Below are positions 46,043-56,056 of a stretch of DNA of 64,000 bases, one piece after another. Numbering within the stretch: position 1 is the first letter of the stretch; every line of letters begins with the position of its first letter. The stretch spans positions 744,001 through 808,000 of the forward strand of contig NZ_JAOUSF010000001.1 in the NCBI RefSeq assembly GCF_025660475.1. Reading direction: 5' to 3'. Source of the DNA: Perspicuibacillus lycopersici (GTDB lineage: Bacteria; Bacillota; Bacilli; Bacillales; Caldibacillaceae). The notes beneath the pieces are model-generated. The model saw nothing but the letters and a program-made list of their open reading frames with translations. It was not told where the DNA came from and did no database searches. The translations under genes and the position numbers were made by a program.

Positions 46043-49000
46043 ATGACAACTAGGAAAGATACCTATACCGTTCGTTCTGGCGAGCTCCAATTTTCGTTTT
46101 TAAATAGTGGAGATATCAAAATGATCGGATATAATCACCTAATGATTAATCAAATGATATCCAATCCTTTCGATGGATCTTTTAATAACTTATTTTTGCG
46201 TATTCATGATAATGATGGCATTACATCCTATCCTTTATTAGGGATAAAATCAGCTAGTCTTTTTTCCACCGCAGGTTCTCAAGTGCGCTGGGAAGGTACA
46301 GTTCAAGATATCTCCTATACGATTATCTTTACTTTACACAAACACGTATGGTTTTGGGATGTGAAAGTAAAAGGTTCCAATAAAAAGATAGACATCATCT
46401 ATGGACAGGATTTAGGTCTTGCTGACATGGGAGCAGTAAGAAGTAATGAAGCATATGTATCCCAATATATTGACCATAAAGTTTTTGCCAGCAGTAATAA
46501 TGGATATGTTGTATGCTCTCGGCAAAATCAACCTGCATCGACTGGATTCCCATATTTACAGCAAGGATCATTAACGAAAGCTATTGGCTATTCTACGGAT
46601 GGATTCCAATTTTTTGGCAAGTCCTATAAGGAAACGAACCAACCAGAAGCATTAAAAGCAGATATGCTTGCAAATGAAATTTACCAATACGAATTTGCCT
46701 ATACGGCATTACAATCTGAAAAGGTTGAGCTTTCAAGTGAAGACCAATTTGTTTTTTATGGTCTATTTAAAGAAAACCATCCGGATGCAATTTATGAGCT
46801 GGAATTTGAAAATGAAGTATTAGCTGCTTGGAATGAAATAAAGGAAATGGAAGCTACTGACTTTGTTCCCGTAGAAAAAGTACAAATTTCTGCTACTATT
46901 GGAGAACCACTAAAAACCGTTTCTCTATCAAAAGAAGAAATTAATAAGCTATATCCGACAAAGCTTCATGAAGAATATGATGGCGACCAACTGCTTGCAT
47001 TCTTTACCCCAACTCGTGAGCATATCGTATTAAAGGAAAAAGAACTTTTAGTAGAACGTCCACATGGTCATATATTAATGAGTGGTAACAATGTGGAAAC
47101 TATCGAAGAAGTAATTACAACTACTTCGTATATGTATGGTGTTTTCAACTCACAGCTTGTTATTGGCAACACATCGATGAATAAATTTATTTCCAATACA
47201 AGAAATGCTCTAAATGTCCTAAAAACATCTGGTCAACGATTATATGTAAATATCGACGGAAGCTATCATTTATTTACAATGCCTTCCTTATTTGAAATTG
47301 GCTTTAACTATGCTCGTTGGTATTATAAAACAGAAAATGAAACATTTGTTATCACGAATTTCACAACTTTAGATTCACGAGAAGTCCAATTACATGTGCA
47401 GGCATTAAGTGGAAAAGCATATAATTATTTAGTTACAAATCAAGTAACGATGAACGGAAATGAGTACCATACTCCTTTTGTCGTAGAAGAAAGCAATGGT
47501 ACCTTCCTGTTTACATCTAGCGAAGGCTCTGATAACAAACATATTTATCCTGATCTTGCATACCGTGTACAAATTTCAGGTTCAGAGGTTCACATTGCTG
47601 ACGAACGACTACTAACCGAAAATAATGAGCCGAATGCTGCATCTATCGCACTATTTGAGGTGCGGGAAACAGCTGATTGGAATATGATTATTCAAGGTTC
47701 ATTAAATGGAAGCTTTGATGCAATCACCTATAAAAATGAGCAGGATGAGATTGAACGCTATCGACTGTTTTTCGCAGAGACGATGAATCGTTTTCAACTT
47801 TCCTTAGGAGATTCCACACCGGAATCAATAGAAAAATTCAATACGCTAGCCTGGTGGTATACACATAATATGTTGGTTCACTATTCGGTTCCCCATGGTT
47901 TAGAGCAATATGGAGGAGCTGCCTGGGGTACTCGCGACGTTTGTCAAGGACCAGTGGAATACTTTATGGCAACGCAAAAATTTACTGTCGTAAAAGAGGT
48001 TTTAAAAACCGTATATGCTAACCAATATGCAGACGATGGTAACTGGCCACAATGGTTCATGTTTGATAAATATCAACATATTCGTGCTGGCGAAAGTCAT
48101 GGAGATATCATTGTTTGGCCATTAAAAGTATTAAGTGATTATTTATTACAAACAAAAGACTATAGTATTTTGAAGGAAGAAGTCCCATATATCGATCGTT
48201 CAACTGCAAAGTCAACAGAAACAACTGCAACCATTTTTGATCATGTAAAAAAAGAAATCGAATATATTCAAAATCATTTCTTACATGATACGTATTTATC
48301 TTCTTATGGAGACGGAGATTGGGATGATACATTACAGCCTGCGGATGCTCAATTAAAACAGTTTATGGCGAGCAGCTGGACAATTGCTCTTACCTACCAA
48401 TCTATTAGCCAATACGCTCTTGCCCTTGAAAAATTTGAGGAACAGGAAGCTACGCAATTACATGCAATGGCAAAAGGGATTAAAGCAGATTTCCATAAAT
48501 ATATGATGCCTAATCATTCAGATATTGTCCCTGGCTTCTTATATATGGAATCACCTAATCAACCAGAAAAAATGCTTCATCCGGAAGATACAAAAACAGG
48601 TATACAATACCGTCTATTACCAATGCAACAAAGCATTATAAGTGAGTTATTTGACCTCGAACAAGCAGAAGCACATTACGAAATTATAAAAGAAAACTTA
48701 TACCATCCAGACGGTGTTCGCCTAATGAACCGTCCCTCCACTTACACTGGTGGTGTGAGCAAGCATTTTAAACGGGCCGAGCAAGCCTCTAACTTTGGTC
48801 GGGAAATTGGCTTACAATATGTTCACGCCCATATTCGCTTTATTGAGGCAATGGCAAAGCTTGGAAAATCTGATGAGGCATGGAGAGGTCTAGAAGTTAT
48901 CAATCCAGTAAATATTAAGCAAGCAGTTGCAAATGCGGATTACCGCCAAAGCAATAGCTATTTCAGTAGTTCTGATGGCAAGTTTAATACTAGATACGAA

Positions 49001-49384
49001 GCACAAGAAAACTTTGATAAACTTCGGACTGGTGATGTACCTGTAAAAGCAGGCTGGAGAATTTACTCAAGCGGACCAGGAATTTATATGAACCAATTAA
49101 TTTCTAATGTGTTAGGTATTCGAATTTTACGTGGGAATTTAGTTATTGATCCTGTTCTTCCGAAGCAATTTGATGGACTACATTTCCATTTTGAAGTAAA
49201 TGGAAAACCAGTAACATTCATATATAATCTTCAAAATAATGAACAAGCCATCGTTATAAATAATGAATCCGTACCTTTTGAACAATTGGATAACATATAC
49301 CGTAATGGTGGATTTGTAATAGACGAGGAAGTTCTTCATACAAAATTAAACAATGATAGAAATATAATAGAAATTTCTCTATAA
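46043..49384 (+). CDS. 1,2-beta-oligoglucan phosphorylase (GH94)
   Basis: 1113 residues, the same length as the Listeria innocua enzyme Lin1839. The catalytic (alpha/alpha)6 domain carries LAWWYTHNMLVHYSVPHGLE, AAWGTRDVCQGPVEYF and the general-acid region YGDGDWDDTLQPAD (residues 755-768); the C-terminal jelly-roll holds the phosphate-binding NRPSTYTGG and HFKRAEQASNFGRE. It would split sophoro-oligosaccharides with phosphate to give alpha-glucose 1-phosphate and a shorter chain in the cytoplasm, saving ATP. GGAGG precedes the ATG, 22 bases after the GH3 gene, and a strong terminator follows. Confidence 0.92.
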   Translation: MTTRKDTYTVRSGELQFSFLNSGDIKMIGYNHLMINQMISNPFDGSFNNLFLRIHDNDGITSYPLLGIKSASLFSTAGSQVRWEGTVQDISYTIIFTLHKHVWFWDVKVKGSNKKIDIIYGQDLGLADMGAVRSNEAYVSQYIDHKVFASSNNGYVVCSRQNQPASTGFPYLQQGSLTKAIGYSTDGFQFFGKSYKETNQPEALKADMLANEIYQYEFAYTALQSEKVELSSEDQFVFYGLFKENHPDAIYELEFENEVLAAWNEIKEMEATDFVPVEKVQISATIGEPLKTVSLSKEEINKLYPTKLHEEYDGDQLLAFFTPTREHIVLKEKELLVERPHGHILMSGNNVETIEEVITTTSYMYGVFNSQLVIGNTSMNKFISNTRNALNVLKTSGQRLYVNIDGSYHLFTMPSLFEIGFNYARWYYKTENETFVITNFTTLDSREVQLHVQALSGKAYNYLVTNQVTMNGNEYHTPFVVEESNGTFLFTSSEGSDNKHIYPDLAYRVQISGSEVHIADERLLTENNEPNAASIALFEVRETADWNMIIQGSLNGSFDAITYKNEQDEIERYRLFFAETMNRFQLSLGDSTPESIEKFNTLAWWYTHNMLVHYSVPHGLEQYGGAAWGTRDVCQGPVEYFMATQKFTVVKEVLKTVYANQYADDGNWPQWFMFDKYQHIRAGESHGDIIVWPLKVLSDYLLQTKDYSILKEEVPYIDRSTAKSTETTATIFDHVKKEIEYIQNHFLHDTYLSSYGDGDWDDTLQPADAQLKQFMASSWTIALTYQSISQYALALEKFEEQEATQLHAMAKGIKADFHKYMMPNHSDIVPGFLYMESPNQPEKMLHPEDTKTGIQYRLLPMQQSIISELFDLEQAEAHYEIIKENLYHPDGVRLMNRPSTYTGGVSKHFKRAEQASNFGREIGLQYVHAHIRFIEAMAKLGKSDEAWRGLEVINPVNIKQAVANADYRQSNSYFSSSDGKFNTRYEAQENFDKLRTGDVPVKAGWRIYSSGPGIYMNQLISNVLGIRILRGNLVIDPVLPKQFDGLHFHFEVNGKPVTFIYNLQNNEQAIVINNESVPFEQLDNIYRNGGFVIDEEVLHTKLNNDRNIIEISL

Positions 49385-49394
49385 AAGGACGTTT

Positions 49395-49419
49395 GGCAGC
49401 AGATAATTTATCTGCTGCC
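49395..49419 (+). terminator. Terminator after the phosphorylase gene
   Basis: GGCAGCAGATAA and TTATCTGCTGCC form a nearly loop-free perfect stem followed by TATTTAATTT. Confidence 0.8.
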
Positions 49420-49522
49420 TATTTAATTTACTTTATTTCCATTTTTAAGTATTACCATTGGTGAAATGCAAATAAGTTTTGTAAAATATATATAGTTAAT
49501 CTATTGAAACGGAGCGAACGGG

Positions 49523-50497
49523 ATGGTAAGTATTAAAGATATTGCGAAAAAGGCGGATGTTTCGATTTCAACGGTTTCATACGCTTTAAATGGCAGTACG
49601 AAAATAACAGAGGAAACAAAAGCAAGGGTATTAAGAATCGCGAAAGAGCTAAATTATGTTCCGAATGCAGCAGCAAGAACATTAAAAAAACGAAATACGA
49701 ATATCATTGGTGCATTTTTTACTGATTATAGTGGTCAATTTTTCGGACAGCTTTTGACTGGACTTCGGAAAAAATTAAATGAAGCAGGCTATGATCTTGT
49801 AGTTAGTACAGGAAAGGAATCCCATCGCTTTTTACCAGAAGGTATAATCGATGGTGCAATCATTCTAGATGCAAATTTTCTAGATGATGAAATTGTTAAC
49901 TATGCAGAACGTGGACATAAGCTAGTCGTATTGGACCGGATACTAGAGCATTCCAATATTGAACGGGTATTATTAGATAATCAGACTGGTGCAGAAATCG
50001 CACTACATTATTTAATTGAAAAAGGCCATCAAAATATTGCCATCGTATCTGGACCAAATAATTCCTATGATTCTATTGAACGGATGAAAGCTGTAAATAA
50101 AATAATCCAGCAATACCCAAATCTCCAATTTTCTACGTATCAGGGAGATTTCGATAAACAATCAGGGGCAAAAATTGCCAAGCTATTAGTGGAGCAATAT
50201 ACAACACCAGTAGCAGTTTTTTGCTTAAATGATGAAATGGCAATTGGTATGTACCAATACTTAGAAACAACGGAATTCCATGTAGGAGAACATTTTCATA
50301 TTATCGGCTTCGATAATATCGAACTTTCCCAGTTTTTGCGTCCTAGACTCGCATCAATTCACTATTCCAAGGAGGAATGGGGTTCAAGAGCTGGAGAACA
50401 AATATTAAAACTTATTCATAATGAAAAATCCGAACCACAAACGATTGAAGTATCGTTAATAGAGGGAAATTCCGTTCAAGGACCACATAAAAAATAG
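49523..50497 (+). CDS. LacI-family regulator of locus B
   Basis: 324 residues. The HTH domain SIKDIAKKADVSISTVSYAL plus NYVPNAAARTLKKRNT hinge with the Leu that inserts at a central CpG; the effector domain ends HIIGFDNIELSQFLRPRLAS. The protein probably binds the TGAAACGTTTCA sites at 43512 and 43801 and is released by a beta-1,2-gluco-oligosaccharide. It is separated from the phosphorylase by a terminator and has its own GGAGCG ribosome site; a TGAAACG half-site overlaps its leader. It converges on the GH35 gene. Confidence 0.9.
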   Translation: MVSIKDIAKKADVSISTVSYALNGSTKITEETKARVLRIAKELNYVPNAAARTLKKRNTNIIGAFFTDYSGQFFGQLLTGLRKKLNEAGYDLVVSTGKESHRFLPEGIIDGAIILDANFLDDEIVNYAERGHKLVVLDRILEHSNIERVLLDNQTGAEIALHYLIEKGHQNIAIVSGPNNSYDSIERMKAVNKIIQQYPNLQFSTYQGDFDKQSGAKIAKLLVEQYTTPVAVFCLNDEMAIGMYQYLETTEFHVGEHFHIIGFDNIELSQFLRPRLASIHYSKEEWGSRAGEQILKLIHNEKSEPQTIEVSLIEGNSVQGPHKK

Positions 50498-50512
50498 CCT
50501 CACATAAAAAAT

Positions 50513-50553
50513 ACCACCTATCATAATCTTTTGAAAGATTCATTATAGGTGGT
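50513..50553. terminator. Bidirectional terminator between LacI and GH35 genes
   Basis: ACCACCTAT (50513-50521) and ATAGGTGGT (50545-50553), with inner AATC/GATT pairing; A- and T-rich on both sides, between convergent stop codons. Confidence 0.8.
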
Positions 50554-50563
50554 AAATTTATTA

Positions 50564-52981
50564 TTAGTTAAAACATACTACTAGCTCGGAATCGACTTTT
50601 CCATGTTTATTGGAATAAATATAGGTTAACACACCTTGTTTTTCTACTCGATAGTCATCACTTGTAGCTACGCCCTTCTCTGTTCTTAAAAGAATAACAT
50701 CCTCAGCCTGTGTTAATCGAAATGCTATAGCTGAGTCCGAAACCTTCGTGATTTCTGCAGTTGAATAAACAACCTTACAATCTTTAAGCTGAACATTGAT
50801 TGGTAGCATAACCCCATCCTTACTTTGTAGAAGGAATTCCTTACCATCTAATAAAGTTTCACCATTACTGTAAATTCTAAATGTCTTATCAAAACCATCT
50901 AGATTTAAAAGATGAATAAATTTTTCACCTTTCGAATTAACAGATGCCGTACTAAAGATGCCGTGTTCCGGACAATCATGTGTAAGTCCTGCCGTTAAGC
51001 CAATTTCTTTAAAAATTGAACGATAGAAATCAAGATCACATGGATATGCTGCAGCAAGGACGATTGCTCTTCCATTCCCCACGGTTGCATCAAGTCCACA
51101 AACCTCACCCGTCCCATAAACCTTTATGAGTGCGTAGGCATTTGGAGCTTTTAATGCTTGGGCAAAATGGGTCCGTTTTTCTGGTCTAGCTTCCACCCAT
51201 CCTGAAGTATATACTGACAACCAATAGCGGTCAACATCGTAGCGTTCGGTCATTTCTTCAATTCCTAATGCTTCGGCTAAAATAGTACATGGATTACCTT
51301 CCATATCGAATTGTGGAACTTCTCCGTACAATATGATTGTTCCACCTTCATTCATATATTGAACTAATTTCGATTGAATTGTTTGATCCAAATACTTAGC
51401 AGATGGTACTACTAATACAGCCGCATTTTCTTTTGTAAATTGCTTGTTTTGAATATCTAGTGCTGTAAAGCGATAACCTAGTAGTAAAAGTGCACGTCCA
51501 ACGCTTTCCCATGCACCAGCTCCACGATTTGCCTCGATATTTGCAAGAATTTCACGCATTTTTTTGCTATGAGGATAGCGATATTCGGTCATATAGTAAT
51601 CAGGAATAAATGCGAATGCTACATCATCTCTTTCTTCGTTCATTGCCGCTAGTTTATCCGCAACTGCCATCATTGTTTGTATGGAGCGAGCCATTCGAGG
51701 GAATGTATAATTTAACTTCCCTGTTGGCCCCACTGGTGCTGCGAAGCCATGATGTTCGCCAGTAATTGCAATCCGATCATTTCCATCATGAACTAGCTCA
51801 TCAAAACGATAATTTCTTCCACCAGCAAATAAATAGTAATTTAACAGACGATTTCCTTGGGCAATAGCCATTCTCGTTCGAAAATCAGCAGCAGATGGAT
51901 CGATTCTGCCACCAAGATTATCTCCAAAATTACCGTCTCCACAGTTGAATTCTACTGAGGTTAATGGTTGATCAGGGGGATGTACCGCATCCATGAAACC
52001 ATTAATAATATAATAATCTTGGAAATCGGTAACTGTTAGATCCCCAAAGTAAATATCAGAGCCTGATAAATAGCCTTCTTCTTGTGTGTAACTTTCGTAT
52101 AATTGACTGATTCCGATAGGGAACGTGAAGCCTCTACCAGCAGATGTACCGTGAATATTTATGACAAATGGGATATCTCCAACACCGTATGCTTCAGAAT
52201 ACTTACGTAATTCCGCAACATACTTCGCGAAACGATATCGCATATAGTAGCCCAAATCTTTTAGTAGAAATAAAGAATATTCTTCACTAGGAGACCGCAA
52301 CGCTTTATCTCTTGCTTCTTTATTATCGAAGTCAATCGGATAACGTCTTTGCAACTCTGCCGTTTCGTATTTTTCTTGTAGCCATTTTGAAAAATCTTCT
52401 AATGTAACATCGGTTAAATCTGGCGTATTACTTACCCAAGATAGCATCCCGATTTCATTATCTAATTGAACGGCTATCACATTCCCTTTCGGATAAACCT
52501 TCGGAGCAACCATTTCCATAATTGCCTTATACCATTTTTTTACATCCTGTAAATATCCAGGATGTAAATAATCCACTGTTGGTGTTGTCGCAGGATTTTC
52601 GTCCCAGCCAACTGGCACGATTTCCGGATGTTTTTTATAAATCCAATATGGTAATCCTTCATTTTTCATTTCTGCCATAATGAAGGGGCCAGGTCGTAAA
52701 AAGAAGTATAGTCCATTTTCATTGCATAAATCGATAAACGCTTCTAGATCTAACTCCGGACGAGTGTTCCCATGTAAATCAATTTCACCTTCGGTTGGTT
52801 CATGAAGTAACCACGGCACATAGGATGCAACTGCATTGCATCCTGCCATTTTTAATTTATCAATTCGGTCCTGCCAGTCTTCCCGATCCAAACGGTAATA
52901 ATGAATTTCTCCACACATAATTAATTGAGGCTTACCATCTATTAAAATTTGTTTATTTTTAATTTCAATCATGTTTTTCAA
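50564..52981 (-). CDS. GH35-family enzyme, candidate beta-1,2-glucosyltransferase
   Basis: 805 residues, no signal peptide. A GH35 TIM barrel begins IDGKPQLIMCGEIHYYRL; acid/base Glu176 lies in VIAVQLDNEIGML and nucleophile Glu344 in PLTSVEFNCGDGNF. C-terminal domains are glutamine-amidotransferase-like (about 520-650) and beta-rich. Most GH35 enzymes are beta-galactosidases, but these motifs (QLDNEIG, VEFNCG) differ from the usual QVENEYG and SEFW/SEYY. The operon context is beta-1,2-glucan. An Ignavibacterium album GH35 protein from a comparable cluster (IALB_1185) is an established beta-1,2-gluco-oligosaccharide glycosyltransferase. Same function is inferred here. 18 bases after the GH144-like gene. 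Confidence 0.8.
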   Translation of the reverse strand: MKNMIEIKNKQILIDGKPQLIMCGEIHYYRLDREDWQDRIDKLKMAGCNAVASYVPWLLHEPTEGEIDLHGNTRPELDLEAFIDLCNENGLYFFLRPGPFIMAEMKNEGLPYWIYKKHPEIVPVGWDENPATTPTVDYLHPGYLQDVKKWYKAIMEMVAPKVYPKGNVIAVQLDNEIGMLSWVSNTPDLTDVTLEDFSKWLQEKYETAELQRRYPIDFDNKEARDKALRSPSEEYSLFLLKDLGYYMRYRFAKYVAELRKYSEAYGVGDIPFVINIHGTSAGRGFTFPIGISQLYESYTQEEGYLSGSDIYFGDLTVTDFQDYYIINGFMDAVHPPDQPLTSVEFNCGDGNFGDNLGGRIDPSAADFRTRMAIAQGNRLLNYYLFAGGRNYRFDELVHDGNDRIAITGEHHGFAAPVGPTGKLNYTFPRMARSIQTMMAVADKLAAMNEERDDVAFAFIPDYYMTEYRYPHSKKMREILANIEANRGAGAWESVGRALLLLGYRFTALDIQNKQFTKENAAVLVVPSAKYLDQTIQSKLVQYMNEGGTIILYGEVPQFDMEGNPCTILAEALGIEEMTERYDVDRYWLSVYTSGWVEARPEKRTHFAQALKAPNAYALIKVYGTGEVCGLDATVGNGRAIVLAAAYPCDLDFYRSIFKEIGLTAGLTHDCPEHGIFSTASVNSKGEKFIHLLNLDGFDKTFRIYSNGETLLDGKEFLLQSKDGVMLPINVQLKDCKVVYSTAEITKVSDSAIAFRLTQAEDVILLRTEKGVATSDDYRVEKQGVLTYIYSNKHGKVDSELVVCFN

Positions 52982-52999
52982 GCTCCAATCTTTACGCTT

Positions 53000-54202
53000 T
53001 TATTTTTCTTTCCAGTTTAGAAGTTCAATACCTTTTTTCACATATTTATTTTTCATATATAAATCCCAAATCAATCCAGATTGATAGTTTTCAATCATTA
53101 GTAAAGTAATTCCTTTATCAATACCAATAACGTGATTTGCATACCATTCTGGTTCTACATCTAAATTGTAGGCGTCTTGAAAACCGTATTCTCCCCATAA
53201 CTGCGGATGGTTTTCATAGAAATAATTTAAAGCAGCGATTGATTCTTCTGGCGTAAATACGATGGAGCCGGCTGCACCTGCTGGGGGAACTGTTCCCTCA
53301 TTTGGTGGCGTTACATTTGGATAAAATGGTGGTCCACCTGGTACGATGTAACCATTTGGTGATGCACAGGCTGTTAGTCCCCATGAATTTTCATGGTACG
53401 TTTTTAAACCATTTGGATTGTCAATGCAATACTGGCGATTTGCGAGTGATGCTTTAACCGAATTAGCAAACCAATCGATTCCATCACTATCTAGTAAATT
53501 ACGAAAATCAATAAAGGCATGAGAGAATTGATGAACGAATAAAGCACCACCTGGTGAGTTAATAAATTCATATGGACCGTAGGAACCAACTTTTCGCTCA
53601 AAGCCTTCATATATTTTAACTGGCACGGGATGGGTAGGTGATGCCACACCTAGTACATATTGTGTCATTTGCTCTGCGTACGTATCCCAATGGCCAAAAC
53701 CCCCACGTTCCTTTGTATATCCCATGTAATATTGATTAACATCCTTGTCATAGTATACTGTCCAATCCATTCGGGTGTACAATTGGTCGACAAGCTCTTT
53801 AATTTCTCCACCAAAATATTCAGCTGCTACAATTGCACCATTAATAAATAAGGTTGTATCAATAATGGATGCACAATCATAGAAAGTTTCATTTTTTTTA
53901 GCCGTTTGGATATTTAAAAAATGATATAAAAAGCCACTATCATGTTCCACATTGTTTAAGCAAGTTTCTAATGTTCCTTTTGCACGCACATACCCTTCGT
54001 CATAAGTTATCCAGTTTCTTTCAATACCAATGACAATGGCAGCTAAACCAAAGCCAACAGATGCACTACTGGCAACTTTTTTATTTCCTGATTGATCTAA
54101 AATCAACCCATATCCAGGTGAATTGCTATCAGAATTAGCCTCATTCCAGAAAAAATCAAAACATCCTTTTGCTTCTAAATCCAACACTTTCGTTTTCGCC
54201 AT
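53000..54202 (-). CDS. GH144-like endo-beta-1,2-glucanase (glucoamylase-like fold), cytoplasmic
   Basis: About 400 residues when started at MAKTKVLDLEAKGCFDFFW, eight bases after AGGAGG; the longer frame would overlap the permease gene. The (alpha/alpha)6 glycoamylase-like domain (PF10091 type) shows FFWNEANSDS, GFGLAAIVIG, GGFGHWDTYAEQMTQYVLG, FVHQFSHAFIDFRN, ENSWGLTACASPNGY and an acidic LDVEPEWY. The GH144 family founding members are endo-beta-1,2-glucanases; related domains occur in cyclic beta-1,2-glucan synthase. There is no signal peptide, so it should act inside the cell on imported chains. Cotranscribed with GH35 and the transporter. Activity inferred from family plus context. Confidence 0.8.
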   Translation of the reverse strand: MAKTKVLDLEAKGCFDFFWNEANSDSNSPGYGLILDQSGNKKVASSASVGFGLAAIVIGIERNWITYDEGYVRAKGTLETCLNNVEHDSGFLYHFLNIQTAKKNETFYDCASIIDTTLFINGAIVAAEYFGGEIKELVDQLYTRMDWTVYYDKDVNQYYMGYTKERGGFGHWDTYAEQMTQYVLGVASPTHPVPVKIYEGFERKVGSYGPYEFINSPGGALFVHQFSHAFIDFRNLLDSDGIDWFANSVKASLANRQYCIDNPNGLKTYHENSWGLTACASPNGYIVPGGPPFYPNVTPPNEGTVPPAGAAGSIVFTPEESIAALNYFYENHPQLWGEYGFQDAYNLDVEPEWYANHVIGIDKGITLLMIENYQSGLIWDLYMKNKYVKKGIELLNWKEK

Positions 54203-54221
54203 CGTTATTCCTCCTATTCTA

Positions 54222-55175
54222 TTATTCCCCTGTAATACCTGAACGATCGACACCTTCTACGAACCATTTTTGCGTTAAGAAATAAACAACTAATAATGGG
54301 AGGATCGATAATAATGTTCCTGCCATCCGAATACCCTCATTTATTTTATTTACATCTGCTTCAGCTCCGGTTGCGAACATCTGTGTATAGGTTGCAACAA
54401 ATTGTTGAAGCGATAAAGGTAATGTAGTCAACTCATTCCCAAAGTATAGTGATGCTAAATATGTTTCATTCCAGTACCAAACAAATGAGAACAAGAATGA
54501 GATAATAAAAGCAGGCACTGCCATCGGAATTGCGATGGTAAAGAAGATTCGAAAATGTCCCGCACCATCCAGCTGTGCTGCTTCTTCTAATGACTTCGGA
54601 ACCATTCGGAAAAATTGATAAAATATTAAAATGAATATCGCACTATTTAAACCTTGTCCACTAATTGCAGGCAACGTAAAGGCATTTAAGCTACCTAATA
54701 AGTTTAAATCACTAAAAAAGATATATTTCGGAATTAATGTTACTTGCGGTGGTATGATAAATGTCATTAATGCAAGTGCAAAAACTATCTTTTTTCCAGG
54801 AAACGTAAATCTTGCCAAACCATAACCGACAACTGCAGCAACTGCTGTCTGGGCTATAGATGGGAGTACAGTAACATACAGTGTTTCCAACAAGGTTGGG
54901 AAAAAATTCAAAACATCGTTCGCCTTCGAATAATTATCCAAATATAACTGGGTTGGAATCCAATTTACCAATGGATTTAATATATCATCCAAGCTTTTGA
55001 AGCTTTCCACTACCATGCGTAGGATTGGATATAAAAAGACATAGCCAATTCCTATTAATAGAATATAAACTAAAATCTTTAAAAGTAAGCCATCCTTCTC
55101 ATTCATACCAAACAAGATTTTTTTAATCTTCTTATAAGCATCACTTTCTACTATTTTTCCAGCAAAGTTTTGCAC
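54222..55175 (-). CDS. Sugar ABC transporter permease, MalG type (locus B, pair 1)
   Basis: 317 residues, six membrane segments; EAA loop LEEAAQLDGAGHFRIFFTIAIP; C-terminus WFVEGVDRSGITGE as in the locus A paralogue (YFVESIERSGIVG). A cytoplasmic N-terminal extension of about 30 residues precedes the first membrane segment. 12 bases after its MalF-like partner, 19 bases before the GH144-like start. Confidence 0.9.
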   Translation of the reverse strand: MQNFAGKIVESDAYKKIKKILFGMNEKDGLLLKILVYILLIGIGYVFLYPILRMVVESFKSLDDILNPLVNWIPTQLYLDNYSKANDVLNFFPTLLETLYVTVLPSIAQTAVAAVVGYGLARFTFPGKKIVFALALMTFIIPPQVTLIPKYIFFSDLNLLGSLNAFTLPAISGQGLNSAIFILIFYQFFRMVPKSLEEAAQLDGAGHFRIFFTIAIPMAVPAFIISFLFSFVWYWNETYLASLYFGNELTTLPLSLQQFVATYTQMFATGAEADVNKINEGIRMAGTLLSILPLLVVYFLTQKWFVEGVDRSGITGE

Positions 55176-55187
55176 TTGGGTCCCTCC

Positions 55188-56054
55188 TTAATATGCATGC
55201 TTTTTCCTTCTTTTCAATGTCATCGCTCCAACAACGATAGCAAGGACGACGGTAATAATTAAAAAGTAGATCCATGCTAGTGCAGAAGCATATCCAAAGC
55301 CGGTATCGACTTTAAACATATTACTTTGAATATGGCCAATGACTGTATTCAATGAAAATACGGAGAGATTGACTATCGTATAAACGACATTAACAATAAT
55401 CATCGGAACAAGGCTTGGAAGTGTAATCTTCCAGAAGGATTCCCAAGTGGATGCCCCATCAACTTTGGCTGCTTCATATATTTGTGGATCCATTTTTTGT
55501 AAAGCAGCTAAAAATATTAATATTTGCACACCCGAGAACCAAAGAATAACTATCAGATTATCAATTAAGTAGAGTAGAAGTCCGATAATAAAGCCATCTC
55601 CACTTTGACTAAGCACACTTTCGATTTGTGATAATGCTGGAATCGTTGTTACCCCTTGATCAATTAATTCCTTTATAACGGGACCGCTAGAAATTATAAC
55701 TGGCAGGAAGAATATCGTACGGAAAAACCCGCGGAATCTTACTTTTTTATTTAGAAGCAACGCAATAATGATCGAGATAACAATAATAATTGGGACTGAA
55801 ACTAATAGCTGCTCTAAATATTGAAAAATATAATCTACAAAAACAACATCCACCCCAAAGGCGTAACGATAATTCTCAAAGCTAGTAAATGTTGTTTGAA
55901 TTCCGCCGGTTGTTATTTTTACCTTTTGAAAACTTAAAAACAATGAATAGAAAAGAGGAAAAGCAGTAAAAATCAGAAAACCAATAATCCATGGTGATAC
56001 AAATAATAACCCGATTAAACTATTTTTCGTGCTTAGCTTACTGAGTTTTTTCAC
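55188..56054 (-). CDS. Sugar ABC transporter permease, MalF type (locus B, pair 1)
   Basis: 288 residues, six membrane segments (LLFVSPWIIGFLIFTAFPLF first) and EAA loop YEAAKVDGASTWESFWKITLP. Paralogous to 4328-5284 in locus A, in both sequence and order. It begins two bases after the DUF5696 stop codon. No small binding-protein gene for this pair is visible in the window. Confidence 0.9.
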   Translation of the reverse strand: MKKLSKLSTKNSLIGLLFVSPWIIGFLIFTAFPLFYSLFLSFQKVKITTGGIQTTFTSFENYRYAFGVDVVFVDYIFQYLEQLLVSVPIIIVISIIIALLLNKKVRFRGFFRTIFFLPVIISSGPVIKELIDQGVTTIPALSQIESVLSQSGDGFIIGLLLYLIDNLIVILWFSGVQILIFLAALQKMDPQIYEAAKVDGASTWESFWKITLPSLVPMIIVNVVYTIVNLSVFSLNTVIGHIQSNMFKVDTGFGYASALAWIYFLIITVVLAIVVGAMTLKRRKKHAY

Positions 56055-56056
56055 TA

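Noticed and set aside
50564..52981. Plain beta-galactosidase call for the GH35 gene
   Set aside because: No galactose or lactose genes are near, and the motifs and the beta-1,2-glucan context favour another activity; kept as the alternative.
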